7,697 nt of DNA. It comes from Minisyncoccota bacterium (GTDB taxonomy: Bacteria > Verrucomicrobiota > Lentisphaeria > Oligosphaerales > MVZH01). Each line of letters opens with the position of its first letter. Within the stretch, counting starts at the first letter, position 1. This document shows, one piece after another, positions 1-5,564 of the stretch. The position numbers and the translations under genes were made by a program. The notes beneath the pieces were generated by a model, which was not told the origin of the DNA, made no database searches, and was given only the letters and a program-made list of their open reading frames with translations. The stretch is taken from the NCBI GenBank assembly GCA_021734725.1, contig JAIPIM010000195.1:1-7697 (forward strand). The letters are read 5' to 3'.

Positions 1-454
1 CACCCCCCGCGGCCGCGGCGCGCTTCTTAACTTCGTCGGCAGCAGCATCGGGCTCAGACGCTTTATCCAGGTAACAGCTCACCTTGAGCGGCGTATTGTA
101 CTTCTCCGGCTGCATCTCCAAACCTTCGACACCGCTCAGAAACGACACGGCCTCTTCACGGCTGAAGTCCGCGTGAAGCAGCTCGTCCCATTCCTTCAAG
201 GGCGGCATGCCGACTGCATACGGCGGCAGGTAAATCTCGGTGCCAACCTGCGAAACCACGGCGTCGCCGAAAGGGATTCCTTCAGACTCGTAACCATCCA
301 TCACCTGATTCAGGCGCCGCCCCGTGGAAAGAATCAGGAAAAGCGCCCCTTGGTCGCGCAGTCGCGTCAGTTCCCCGGCCAGAGAATGGAGCGCGGCCGA
401 GTCGCCGGTCAGTGTATCGTCAATGTCGGATGCGAGTACATACTGAATACTCAT
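1..454 (-). CDS. HAD-superfamily sucrose-phosphate-phosphatase-like hydrolase (partial, C-terminus outside window)
   Basis: Only the first 151 codons are present; the reading frame is still open at base 1. Residues 10-14 read DIDDT, the HAD motif I with the nucleophile and acid/base aspartates. STGR at 43-46 is motif II. VGTEIY at 70-75 and the PLKVSCYLD stretch at 122-130, with its Lys, match the S6PP-type (HAD-IIB) layout seen in sucrose-6-phosphate phosphatases. The family hydrolyses a phosphate ester of a sugar in the cytoplasm; the substrate here is unknown, and another sugar phosphate is possible. The ATG at 454 is preceded by GGTGAGG five bases upstream, which supports this start. The gene is divergent from the dehydrogenase gene across a 511-base gap, so shared control is possible but not shown. 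The motif IV aspartates expected further on cannot be checked. Confidence 0.85.
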   Translation of the reverse strand, partial: MSIQYVLASDIDDTLTGDSAALHSLAGELTRLRDQGALFLILSTGRRLNQVMDGYESEGIPFGDAVVSQVGTEIYLPPYAVGMPPLKEWDELLHADFSREEAVSFLSGVEGLEMQPEKYNTPLKVSCYLDKASEPDAAADEVKKRAAAAGG

Positions 455-459
455 GCTTA

Positions 460-466
460 CCTCACC
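460..466 (-). promoter_or_regulatory. Ribosome binding site of the HAD-type hydrolase gene
   Basis: On the minus strand this reads GGTGAGG, five bases from the ATG at 454. It fixes the start of the partial hydrolase gene. Confidence 0.6.
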
Positions 467-497
467 AATTAAGTTCTTAGTGTCACAGTCTATATCC

Positions 498-525
498 ACA
501 ATACCGGCGGAGGGAATGTTTGCAA
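498..525 (-). promoter_or_regulatory. Weak candidate sigma70 promoter for the HAD-type hydrolase gene
   Basis: On the minus strand TTGCAA (525-520) is followed after 16 bases by TATTGT (503-498), each a 4/6 match to consensus. Transcription would start near 491 and give a leader of about 37 bases before the ATG at 454. The match is weak and is inferred from spacing only. Confidence 0.2.
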
Positions 526-672
526 AAAGGGAAATCCCTGAAATACCCCTTCGAAAGACGTGAGGCTTTTCAAACAGCCGGATGCGAATTATTCATTTTC
601 ACGAATAAGCCTTCCTCTCGCGACCCTGCACAGAAACGTGAAGCAAAACCCATAAAACTAGCCCGATCATTC

Positions 673-701
673 TTGCAGGTGCCGTTGTTTGGTGCTATCA
701 T
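673..701 (+). promoter_or_regulatory. Candidate sigma70 promoter for the dehydrogenase gene
   Basis: TTGCAG (673-678) is separated by 17 bases from TATCAT (696-701), which match consensus 3/6 and 5/6. Initiation near 708 would give a leader of about 258 bases carrying the 717-728 palindrome and the heptamer array. Spacing and the -10 are good and the -35 is poor, so this remains a prediction. Confidence 0.3.
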
Positions 702-716
702 CCTCTCTTTCCGTCG

Positions 717-728
717 CAAGAGCTCTTG
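717..728. promoter_or_regulatory. Perfect 12-bp palindrome, candidate operator
   Basis: CAAGAGCTCTTG is a perfect two-fold palindrome about ten bases downstream of the start predicted from the 673-701 promoter. That is a position where a bound repressor would block transcription. The even-length symmetry suits a LacI-family dimer, and such a regulator is encoded two genes on. However, its centre is GC rather than the CG usual for the family. A 12-bp palindrome can occur by chance. Confidence 0.25.
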
Positions 729-800
729 TTAGTGAAATGGCTCGCGCGCGGATCGTTCTCACTCAATAGCGCCGGCAGTCTTTGTTCAGAACGAACCGCG

Positions 801-884
801 AACCAAGCACCAAGAACCAAGCACCAAGAACCAAGCACCAAGCACTAAGCACTAAGCACTAAGCACCAAGCACCAAGCACTAAG
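801..884. repeat. Tandem heptamer array, 12 units of (A/C)AC(C/T)AAG
   Basis: Twelve contiguous 7-base units run without a gap or length change. Units 1-6 alternate AACCAAG and CACCAAG, which makes a 14-base period repeated three times. Units 7-9 are CACTAAG, units 10-11 CACCAAG and unit 12 CACTAAG. Degenerate units flank the array (AACCGCG at 794-800, AACAAAA at 885-891). Only positions 1 and 4 of the unit vary. The array lies 81 bases before the dehydrogenase start, probably in its untranslated leader. Replication slippage would explain the pattern; copy number may vary between strains. Confidence 0.95.
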
Positions 885-954
885 AACAAAACGGGTGAAA
901 TGTCTCATCGCGAATGACTGTTTCCCACGCGGATTCGTCCGCATTCAAACCTCG

Positions 955-960
955 AAAGGG
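955..960 (+). promoter_or_regulatory. Ribosome binding site of the dehydrogenase gene
   Basis: AAAGGG lies five bases before the ATG at 966 and supports that start. Confidence 0.45.
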
Positions 961-965
961 CAAAA

Positions 966-2135
966 ATGGCTAACCAGAAACCACTGAAATTCGCCGTAAT
1001 CGGGTGCGGAATGCTGGCACGAAGTCAGCACATCCCTAACATCGCCGCCTCCGACAAAGCTGACTTGTACATGTGCTGCGACCTCGATGACGACGCGCTT
1101 GCGGAATGTCGCGAGACGCATGGGGCACAGACTGTCACACACGATTATAAGGAAGCGGTACACAACACCAACGTGGACGCCATCTGCCTGGCCACTACCG
1201 AGAAACTTCGCCTGCCCGTTATCGCCGAAGCGGTCAAGGCCGGAAAACCTGTCTATTGCGAAAAACCGCTGGCACGAAGCCTGGAAGAAATGTACGAAAT
1301 CCAAGCGCTCGTAAACGAAGCCGGAACACCGTTCTGCGTGGGGCACAATCGTCGCAGCTCCCCTGCAATGCTCTACGCACACAACGTGTTCCGCAAACAC
1401 ATGACCGACCCGCAACCATGCCCATGGCGGTTCGAACGTGAAGCTGACAAACGGCCAGATGTCGAAGGTGACGGAACGGCCTCGATCGTCGTCCGGATCA
1501 ACGATGACTGGCACAGCTGGAAGTCCTGGGTCTTCGATCCACAACAGGCCCCCCACGGCCCTATGCTCTTCGAAATGACGCATTTCACCGATATGTGTAA
1601 CTGGTTCCTCGCGTCGGAACCGACCGAGGCGGTCGCCGTGGAAACCAGTATGCTCAACCACAGCGTCATCGTCCGTTACGCGGGCGGCGAACTTGCCACA
1701 CTGACAATGACCGGCAACGGAACCTTCGGATATCCCAAGGAACTGTACGAGATGTTCGGTAACGCCGGAACCGTGGTCGTCGACCATATGCTCGAAGTAC
1801 GAACCGCGGGCGTTGCCGACACCCCCCCGCGAAAACTATTCCCGATGGTCAACGACCGACACCCCGGCGTAGGGACCGAAGGCGGACTCTACGGTTGGCT
1901 GGCGAAGAAAAATAGAGCGTGCGAAGAAGCCGCCGAGGCCGGCGACCCCTCACTCATTTTCACGGCCGAACCGGACAAAGGCCACGCGCATGCCATCGAC
2001 AGGTTCATCGATGAGATCCACGGGACGGGCCCCGTCGTCTGCGGCGTCGACGCTGCCGTGGCGGCCACCCGTGTCGCTTTCGCGGCAATCCGCTCAGCCA
2101 AAGAAGGCCGTCGTGTCGCCCTCAGCGAGATCTAA
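966..2135 (+). CDS. Gfo/Idh/MocA-family NAD(P)-dependent oxidoreductase
   Basis: A 389-residue cytoplasmic protein of normal family length. The Rossmann NAD(P)-binding fold opens with VIGCGMLARSQHIP at 11-24 (GxGxxA-type loop). D39 after strand 2 fits an NAD-preferring enzyme. The family signature CEKPLA is at 98-103 with the catalytic Lys at 100, and GHNRR is at 126-130. The C-terminal domain has FEMTHFTD at 202-209, where H206 and D209 match the family's conserved H-x-x-D. The usual Asp four residues before the His is replaced by F202, with E203 next to it, as I recall for the subfamily with an NRRFSP-type motif. Such enzymes oxidise or reduce a sugar, polyol or sugar derivative, and the substrate cannot be named from sequence. 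The start is supported by AAAGGG five bases upstream. A LacI-type regulator follows after 65 bases, which suggests an inducible carbohydrate function. Confidence 0.92.
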   Translation: MANQKPLKFAVIGCGMLARSQHIPNIAASDKADLYMCCDLDDDALAECRETHGAQTVTHDYKEAVHNTNVDAICLATTEKLRLPVIAEAVKAGKPVYCEKPLARSLEEMYEIQALVNEAGTPFCVGHNRRSSPAMLYAHNVFRKHMTDPQPCPWRFEREADKRPDVEGDGTASIVVRINDDWHSWKSWVFDPQQAPHGPMLFEMTHFTDMCNWFLASEPTEAVAVETSMLNHSVIVRYAGGELATLTMTGNGTFGYPKELYEMFGNAGTVVVDHMLEVRTAGVADTPPRKLFPMVNDRHPGVGTEGGLYGWLAKKNRACEEAAEAGDPSLIFTAEPDKGHAHAIDRFIDEIHGTGPVVCGVDAAVAATRVAFAAIRSAKEGRRVALSEI

Positions 2136-2165
2136 ACGGAATATGGTCTAGCCTAATTACGTCGC

Positions 2166-2194
2166 TTGACGGCTCGTACTGTATCCAGTAAAGT
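2166..2194 (+). promoter_or_regulatory. Promoter of the LacI-type regulator, implying a leaderless mRNA
   Basis: TTGACG (2166-2171, 5/6 match) and TAAAGT (2189-2194, 4/6 match) are separated by exactly 17 bases. A start six or seven bases below the -10 falls at about 2200-2201, on the ATG of the regulator itself. No Shine-Dalgarno-like sequence lies between the -10 and the ATG, which agrees with a leaderless or near-leaderless transcript. Confidence 0.45.
2177..2190. promoter_or_regulatory. Inverted repeat over the regulator promoter, candidate autoregulatory operator
   Basis: TACTG and CAGTA form a perfect 5-bp dyad around a TATC spacer, and the right arm overlaps the first bases of the predicted -10 box. 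A dimeric repressor bound here would exclude RNA polymerase. The arms are short, so chance cannot be excluded. Confidence 0.25.
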
Positions 2195-2200
2195 ATTATT

Positions 2201-3229
2201 ATGGCAAAGTTTGCAACAATCAGCGACGTGGCGCGGGAAGCCGGGGTCTCCAAGACCGCGGTGACATTGGCAATGCACCACCGGGAAGGCCTGTCCGATG
2301 CCACTCGAGAACGCATCCTCGATACAGCCCGGCGCCTGCACTATCGGCCCGCACCCACGCGACAGACGCGAGGAAACCGTCGCGCAGGGCAGATCGTAGC
2401 CCTTTTCAGCAGCCCGATTCTTCCCGCGGAAAACCTTCCGGAAAGCGCCTATCTGCATGACCTGGCACGCGGGATTGAGGCCGGGGCTTCCTCAGGGCTC
2501 AGCAACATGGTGCTCAGTTCAGTATCCATCGCTGCAATGAATACGAACGGCCTCCCCGCAATCCTCGAAAGGAGTGATGCGGACGGGGCCGTGGTACGCA
2601 GTTGGGAAGCGCGCGTGATCGCAAACCGTTTGCGTAAACTCGGACACCCATTCGTACTCGTCGATTGCGACGAAATTGTCGAGGACGCCCATCAACTGCA
2701 GATCGATCACGAACCGGCGATGCATGCACTGGTCGACCACTTGGTCGGACGGGGGTGTAAACATTTCGCCACCATCACAGGTGACGTGGAACACCTCAAT
2801 GCCCGCGAACGTCTGGAGGGTCTTCGCGGCGGACTGGCGGAACACAAATTAGACCCGCCCGTCGTAGTCAAAGAACAGGGGTTCCTGCCGGATTCGGGCC
2901 TCCGCGGCGTGAAAAAGTTACTGGACGACGGAGTTTCGTTTGATGCGCTTGTCTGCCAAAGCGACCTGATTGCCGCGGGCGCACTGCAAGCCCTGAATAA
3001 GGCAGGCATTGCAGTACCTCGACAAGTCAAAGTTACCGGATTCGACAACTTGGCACTTGGCGCACTGCTCGCCCCCGGACTTACCACCGTGGATCCACAC
3101 CTCTATGCCCTCGGCGAAGCAGCCGCGCAATGGCTCCTGCAAATCACCGGCGACCCTTCCTCTTCTCCGCCGCGCCTGCGCCGCTGGCCCGCAACGTTGA
3201 TACGCCGCGGCTCGACCGCCAGCGGATAG
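2201..3229 (+). CDS. LacI/GalR-family transcriptional regulator
   Basis: A 342-residue protein of usual family length. Residues 6-25 form the LacI-type helix-turn-helix: TISDVAREAGVS, then KTAVTLAM as the recognition helix. LSDATRERILDTARRLHYRP at 31-50 completes the headpiece. The effector-binding, periplasmic-binding-protein-like core begins near 63 (QIVALF) and includes the subunit stretch GCKHFATITGD, an ARERLEGLRGGL segment, the DALVCQSDLIAAGALQAL region and VKVTGFDNL with the usual conserved Asp. It should be a cytoplasmic dimer or tetramer controlled by a small carbohydrate-like ligand. The linker after P50 is unusual: the Ala and Leu that form the minor-groove hinge helix in LacI and PurR are Arg at 54 and 57, and P52 would disturb a helix. 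It follows the dehydrogenase gene by 65 bases and has its own promoter, so it probably regulates that gene and itself. The ATG at 2201 has no ribosome binding site. Confidence 0.93.
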   Translation: MAKFATISDVAREAGVSKTAVTLAMHHREGLSDATRERILDTARRLHYRPAPTRQTRGNRRAGQIVALFSSPILPAENLPESAYLHDLARGIEAGASSGLSNMVLSSVSIAAMNTNGLPAILERSDADGAVVRSWEARVIANRLRKLGHPFVLVDCDEIVEDAHQLQIDHEPAMHALVDHLVGRGCKHFATITGDVEHLNARERLEGLRGGLAEHKLDPPVVVKEQGFLPDSGLRGVKKLLDDGVSFDALVCQSDLIAAGALQALNKAGIAVPRQVKVTGFDNLALGALLAPGLTTVDPHLYALGEAAAQWLLQITGDPSSSPPRLRRWPATLIRRGSTASG

Positions 3230-3257
3230 CCATCGAATCCGACCGCCGTTTGCCCAA

Positions 3258-3348
3258 GTATCGCGGGTCTCCCGGCCCGCGTTTCACCGACACAGCACGG
3301 GCGGCTCGGAGAACCGCCATACTGACCGCGCGGTATCCCGGGTCTACC
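3258..3348. repeat. Pair of 16-bp direct repeats
   Basis: The segments 3258-3273 and 3333-3348 share the pattern GTATCSCGGGTCTMCC, with 14 of 16 bases identical and 75 bases between their starts. Copy 1 is part of a GC-rich hairpin. This looks like two copies of a small dispersed intergenic element, which is inference. Confidence 0.6.
3262..3281. terminator. GC-rich hairpin downstream of the regulator gene, weak terminator candidate
   Basis: CGCGGG pairs with CCCGCG across an 8-base loop, and on the plus strand only GTTTC follows. It lies 33 bases beyond the regulator stop and could slow polymerase, but the missing U-run makes intrinsic termination doubtful. Confidence 0.25.
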
Positions 3349-3437
3349 CACGCACGCACGCAAAGCGCAAAGCGCAGTATGGCAGTATGGGAGTGCATCA
3401 CATCACCCCCCCACACAGTACAAGAATATCCGCCCCC

Positions 3438-4472
3438 TTAAGGCACAACCTGTAACACACTGTTATCCAGGACGAAGGCCAAAAGAAGAAGAGCCATACC
3501 CGATACCAGCCACGGAAGAAAGCGCTCACTGTAATCAACATAGACTGTCTGCTCCATTGTAGTCGGCTCAAGCTCGTCAATGGCTTCCATAACAGCCTTG
3601 AATCCGGCGGCATCGCGCGCCTCGAAATACCGCCCGCCCGTCATGTCGGCAATGGTTCGCAACAATTCTCGGTTGAATCCCGCACGCGCATCGCTGACAA
3701 ACCGCCCGTGAATGGTGTCACGCACGCGCACCGCTCGCGAACTCCCTACACCGACGGTATGCACGATCACGTCGAACGTGCGTGCTACCTTGGCCGCCTG
3801 AAGAGGCGTTACATTTGCATCTACGGTGTTCTCCCCATCCGTAAAGAGAATGAGCACGCGGCGTTTTGCCGCGCTACCTTTCAAACGGGAAGTCCCCGAG
3901 GAAAGAGGGGCCGCAATTTCCGTGCCGTCAGGAAACTGGCCCGCCTCAAGACGCTGCAGGTTCTGCAACAGAAAATCATGATCAAGCGTCGGTGGCGATA
4001 CGACGTACGTGTACTTGGCAAAAACCACCAGACCAAAGCGGTCTTCCGGACGGTGCGACACAAACTTGGTCAACTCTTCCTTCGCCACCTCAATGCGTGG
4101 TTTCAAACGCTCGTCATCCACTGCTTGCCAGAACTGACGCTCATTGCCGATTTGCGGAGGCACATCGTATACCTGCATACTGCCCGATGCGTCGAGCGCC
4201 AACATGATATCAACGCCCTCGGCCCGCTTGATAATTGTCTCCCGCCCCTTTTGAGGCCGCATTAACGCAACAATCAGGAGCAACGCGCCCAGCCCGGCCA
4301 GTATCAGGGGAATCTTGTTCAGCGAAAACCGCGACACAGAAACCGCGGCCCGACCAAAAGATTCCACTTCGGATGCCTTTAATGTGGGGGGACGACGGCG
4401 CCACGACAGGACAAACCCCACTGCAAGTGGAACCACCAGCAATGCCCACCATGGACTGTGGATGTGCGGCAT
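3438..4472 (-). CDS. BatA-like membrane protein with von Willebrand factor A domain
   Basis: A 344-residue protein, last gene of the operon. Membrane segments are predicted at about 8-24 and 53-71, followed by a vWA domain and a third segment at about 318-335, as in BatA/BatB proteins. The metal-ion-dependent adhesion site is complete: DASGS at 94-98, Thr in DGTEIA (T184) and Asp in TDGEN (D212). It should bind a divalent metal and a partner protein, working with the MoxR ATPase encoded upstream. The topology would place the vWA domain outside the cytoplasm if the N-terminus is outside, or inside if not, and the sequence does not settle this. The ATG at 4472 overlaps the upstream TGA by one base and has GGAGG seven bases upstream, so I prefer it to the TTG at 4475. 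About 17 extra residues lie between the MIDAS loop and the next helix compared with classic BatA. The C-terminus faces a convergent gene; no BatB or TPR gene follows. Confidence 0.88.
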   Translation of the reverse strand: MPHIHSPWWALLVVPLAVGFVLSWRRRPPTLKASEVESFGRAAVSVSRFSLNKIPLILAGLGALLLIVALMRPQKGRETIIKRAEGVDIMLALDASGSMQVYDVPPQIGNERQFWQAVDDERLKPRIEVAKEELTKFVSHRPEDRFGLVVFAKYTYVVSPPTLDHDFLLQNLQRLEAGQFPDGTEIAAPLSSGTSRLKGSAAKRRVLILFTDGENTVDANVTPLQAAKVARTFDVIVHTVGVGSSRAVRVRDTIHGRFVSDARAGFNRELLRTIADMTGGRYFEARDAAGFKAVMEAIDELEPTTMEQTVYVDYSERFLPWLVSGMALLLLAFVLDNSVLQVVP

Positions 4473-5509
4473 CAACCTTCCTCCCGCACGTTTGCCCGCG
4501 ACGTGTTTGAGGCATGACCTGGCGGGTGATCGCTCTCTCTCCCCCTCCCGGGTATTGTCTCATTGACGAAGTCAAGGCTTTGGCTCAACACCTCTTCCAT
4601 TTGTGCCTCCGTCGCCTGAGCGCGGGCAAACTTCACCATATCGGCGGCCTGAAGTGCCTGCGCCAATTGCTCTTTGTGCTCGGGATTCAAATGGTCGCTG
4701 GATCGCATCGTTTCCAGAAACTCCGCGGTCGTTTGCTCGGGTGCCGGCAGACTGAACCGCTTTTCGATGTACCAGCGAAGTATGTCCGTACACTCCACGA
4801 AAAACAGCTCGGCATGCAACGGCAAACGTGTACGCAGGGATTCAATGGCTTGTCGCGCCACATCCCAAGGAGGCACTGCCTCTGCATCCAGATGCCCCTC
4901 ATGACGCCGTAGAATGGAGATAAGGATGGCAATAATCGCCGCCACGAGAATGGCCAGAGCCAGCCACTGACGCCAGGAATGAAACCACTTGGTGTACGAA
5001 TACTCGATGAGTGGCGCCGCCGTCAGGGGCCCCCTTATAGCACTTTGGTGCCGCGGGACTACCGCCAAGGGCGGCGTGGCGAACACAAGCGGCTCGTTGT
5101 CACGCGCTCGGTCACCGGTAAACCGAACAGCGACACTGGCCCCCGGCAAATCGCCTGTCTTGTAGGGCTGCACAAGCACATCAAACGCCCAGCGCCACGT
5201 CCCAACCCCGACGCCCAGCAGCCGCCACGGCCCCTCCCGCACGACCTGGAGGCCTTCCGGCACGGCACTTGCCTCACCTTCCAAAGGCCAGCGATAAAGA
5301 GGCCCCTCAAAAATCAGGCGATGCCGAACCGGGGTGCCAATATGGATACGGTCCCGCGGATACGTCGTAATATCCATCAGAGATACGGGAGGATTGTAGA
5401 ACCACCCCACCGCCACAAGCACACCCGCGGTAATCAGCAGGAGAAGACCTATAGTGATGGAGCCGAAAACAACTCGCCGCCACATCGGTATTGTGCGCCA
5501 TTGCGTCAT
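4472..5509 (-). CDS. Two-pass membrane protein with extracytoplasmic domain and DUF4381-like cytoplasmic tail
   Basis: Third gene of the operon, 345 residues from the ATG at 5509. A basic N-terminus (WRR at 10-12) precedes membrane segment 1 at about 13-36. Residues 40-180 form a beta-rich, Trp/Pro/Gly-containing domain, probably extracytoplasmic and reminiscent of the Ig-like part of BatD. Membrane segment 2 is at about 182-200 and is followed by RRHEGH. The cytoplasmic part from 213 is helical, with a FFVECTDILRWYIEKRF stretch at 236-252, TTAEF at 260-264 and ADMVKFAR at 289-296, a pattern known from DUF4381-type proteins of MoxR operons. The last 25 residues are polar and probably disordered. 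It likely couples the MoxR/DUF58 pair to the envelope-facing vWA protein. A GTG at 5557 would add 16 residues; neither start has a clear ribosome binding site, and I chose the ATG because it gives a natural signal-anchor N-terminus. Family assignment is by remembered pattern, not a search. Confidence 0.78.
   Translation of the reverse strand: MTQWRTIPMWRRVVFGSITIGLLLLITAGVLVAVGWFYNPPVSLMDITTYPRDRIHIGTPVRHRLIFEGPLYRWPLEGEASAVPEGLQVVREGPWRLLGVGVGTWRWAFDVLVQPYKTGDLPGASVAVRFTGDRARDNEPLVFATPPLAVVPRHQSAIRGPLTAAPLIEYSYTKWFHSWRQWLALAILVAAIIAILISILRRHEGHLDAEAVPPWDVARQAIESLRTRLPLHAELFFVECTDILRWYIEKRFSLPAPEQTTAEFLETMRSSDHLNPEHKEQLAQALQAADMVKFARAQATEAQMEEVLSQSLDFVNETIPGRGRESDHPPGHASNTSRANVREEG
4480..4484 (-). 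promoter_or_regulatory. Ribosome binding site deciding the BatA-like start
   Basis: GGAGG on the minus strand lies inside the end of the upstream gene, seven bases from the ATG at 4472 but only four from the alternative TTG at 4475. Together with the TGATG stop-start overlap this suggests translational coupling. Confidence 0.65.
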
Positions 5510-5564
5510 GTCTAATGTTTCTAATTCCAAGCATCCAAAAACCGGCGGCCACCGCACGCCGTGT

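Larger units (their letters stand above)
455..965. other. Divergent intergenic region, no convincing gene
   Basis: This 511-base gap separates the minus-strand hydrolase from the plus-strand dehydrogenase. It holds weak promoter candidates on both strands, a 6-bp inverted repeat TTATTC/GAATAA with an 8-base loop (589-608), a 12-bp perfect palindrome (717-728) and an 84-base heptamer array (801-884). A 70-codon frame starting at a TTG (520-732) has no recognisable motif, and I do not call it a gene. An ATG at 516 with GGAGGG close upstream opens only 15 codons. No tRNA or riboswitch pattern was seen. Confidence 0.7.
3230..3437. other. Convergent intergenic region with dense short repeats
   Basis: This 208-base gap lies between the 3' ends of the regulator and of the BatA-like gene. 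Contiguous duplications run from 3350 to 3405: CGCA three times, CAAAGCG twice (3361-3374), GCAGTATG twice (3374-3389) and CATCA twice (3396-3405). A run of seven C follows at 3406-3412. GCCATACTG (3316-3324) is the reverse complement of CAGTATGGC (3375-3383). ACCGCGCGGT (3325-3334) is a perfect 10-bp palindrome. No gene is supported here, and no hairpin followed by a clear T-run was found on either strand. Confidence 0.75.

Noticed and set aside
434..452. Inverted repeat GAGTA/TACTC over the start of the HAD-type gene
   Set aside because: The 5-bp arms with a 9-base spacer lie within coding sequence and are compatible with chance.
520..732. 70-codon frame starting with TTG in the divergent intergenic region
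   Set aside because: GGAGGG lies close upstream, but the product is basic and motif-free, and the frame overlaps the predicted promoter and palindrome of the next gene. It is too weak to call.
784..792. GTTC-A-GAAC mini-palindrome, considered as an SOS or other operator
   Set aside because: It is only four base pairs per arm with an odd centre, does not match known LexA boxes, and directly abuts the degenerate edge of the heptamer array.
945..1787. Long open frame (280 codons) on the minus strand opposite the dehydrogenase gene
   Set aside because: It lies fully antisense to a gene with clear family motifs, has no recognisable domain, and is rich in His, Cys, Phe and Val as expected from a codon-bias shadow.
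3708..4265. 185-codon plus-strand frame opposite the BatA-like gene
   Set aside because: It is a shadow of a gene with an intact MIDAS site and has no motif of its own.
4979..5515. 178-codon plus-strand frame opposite the two-pass membrane protein gene
   Set aside because: It is rich in Arg, Pro and His as expected for a complement-strand artefact, with no motif and no membrane segment.
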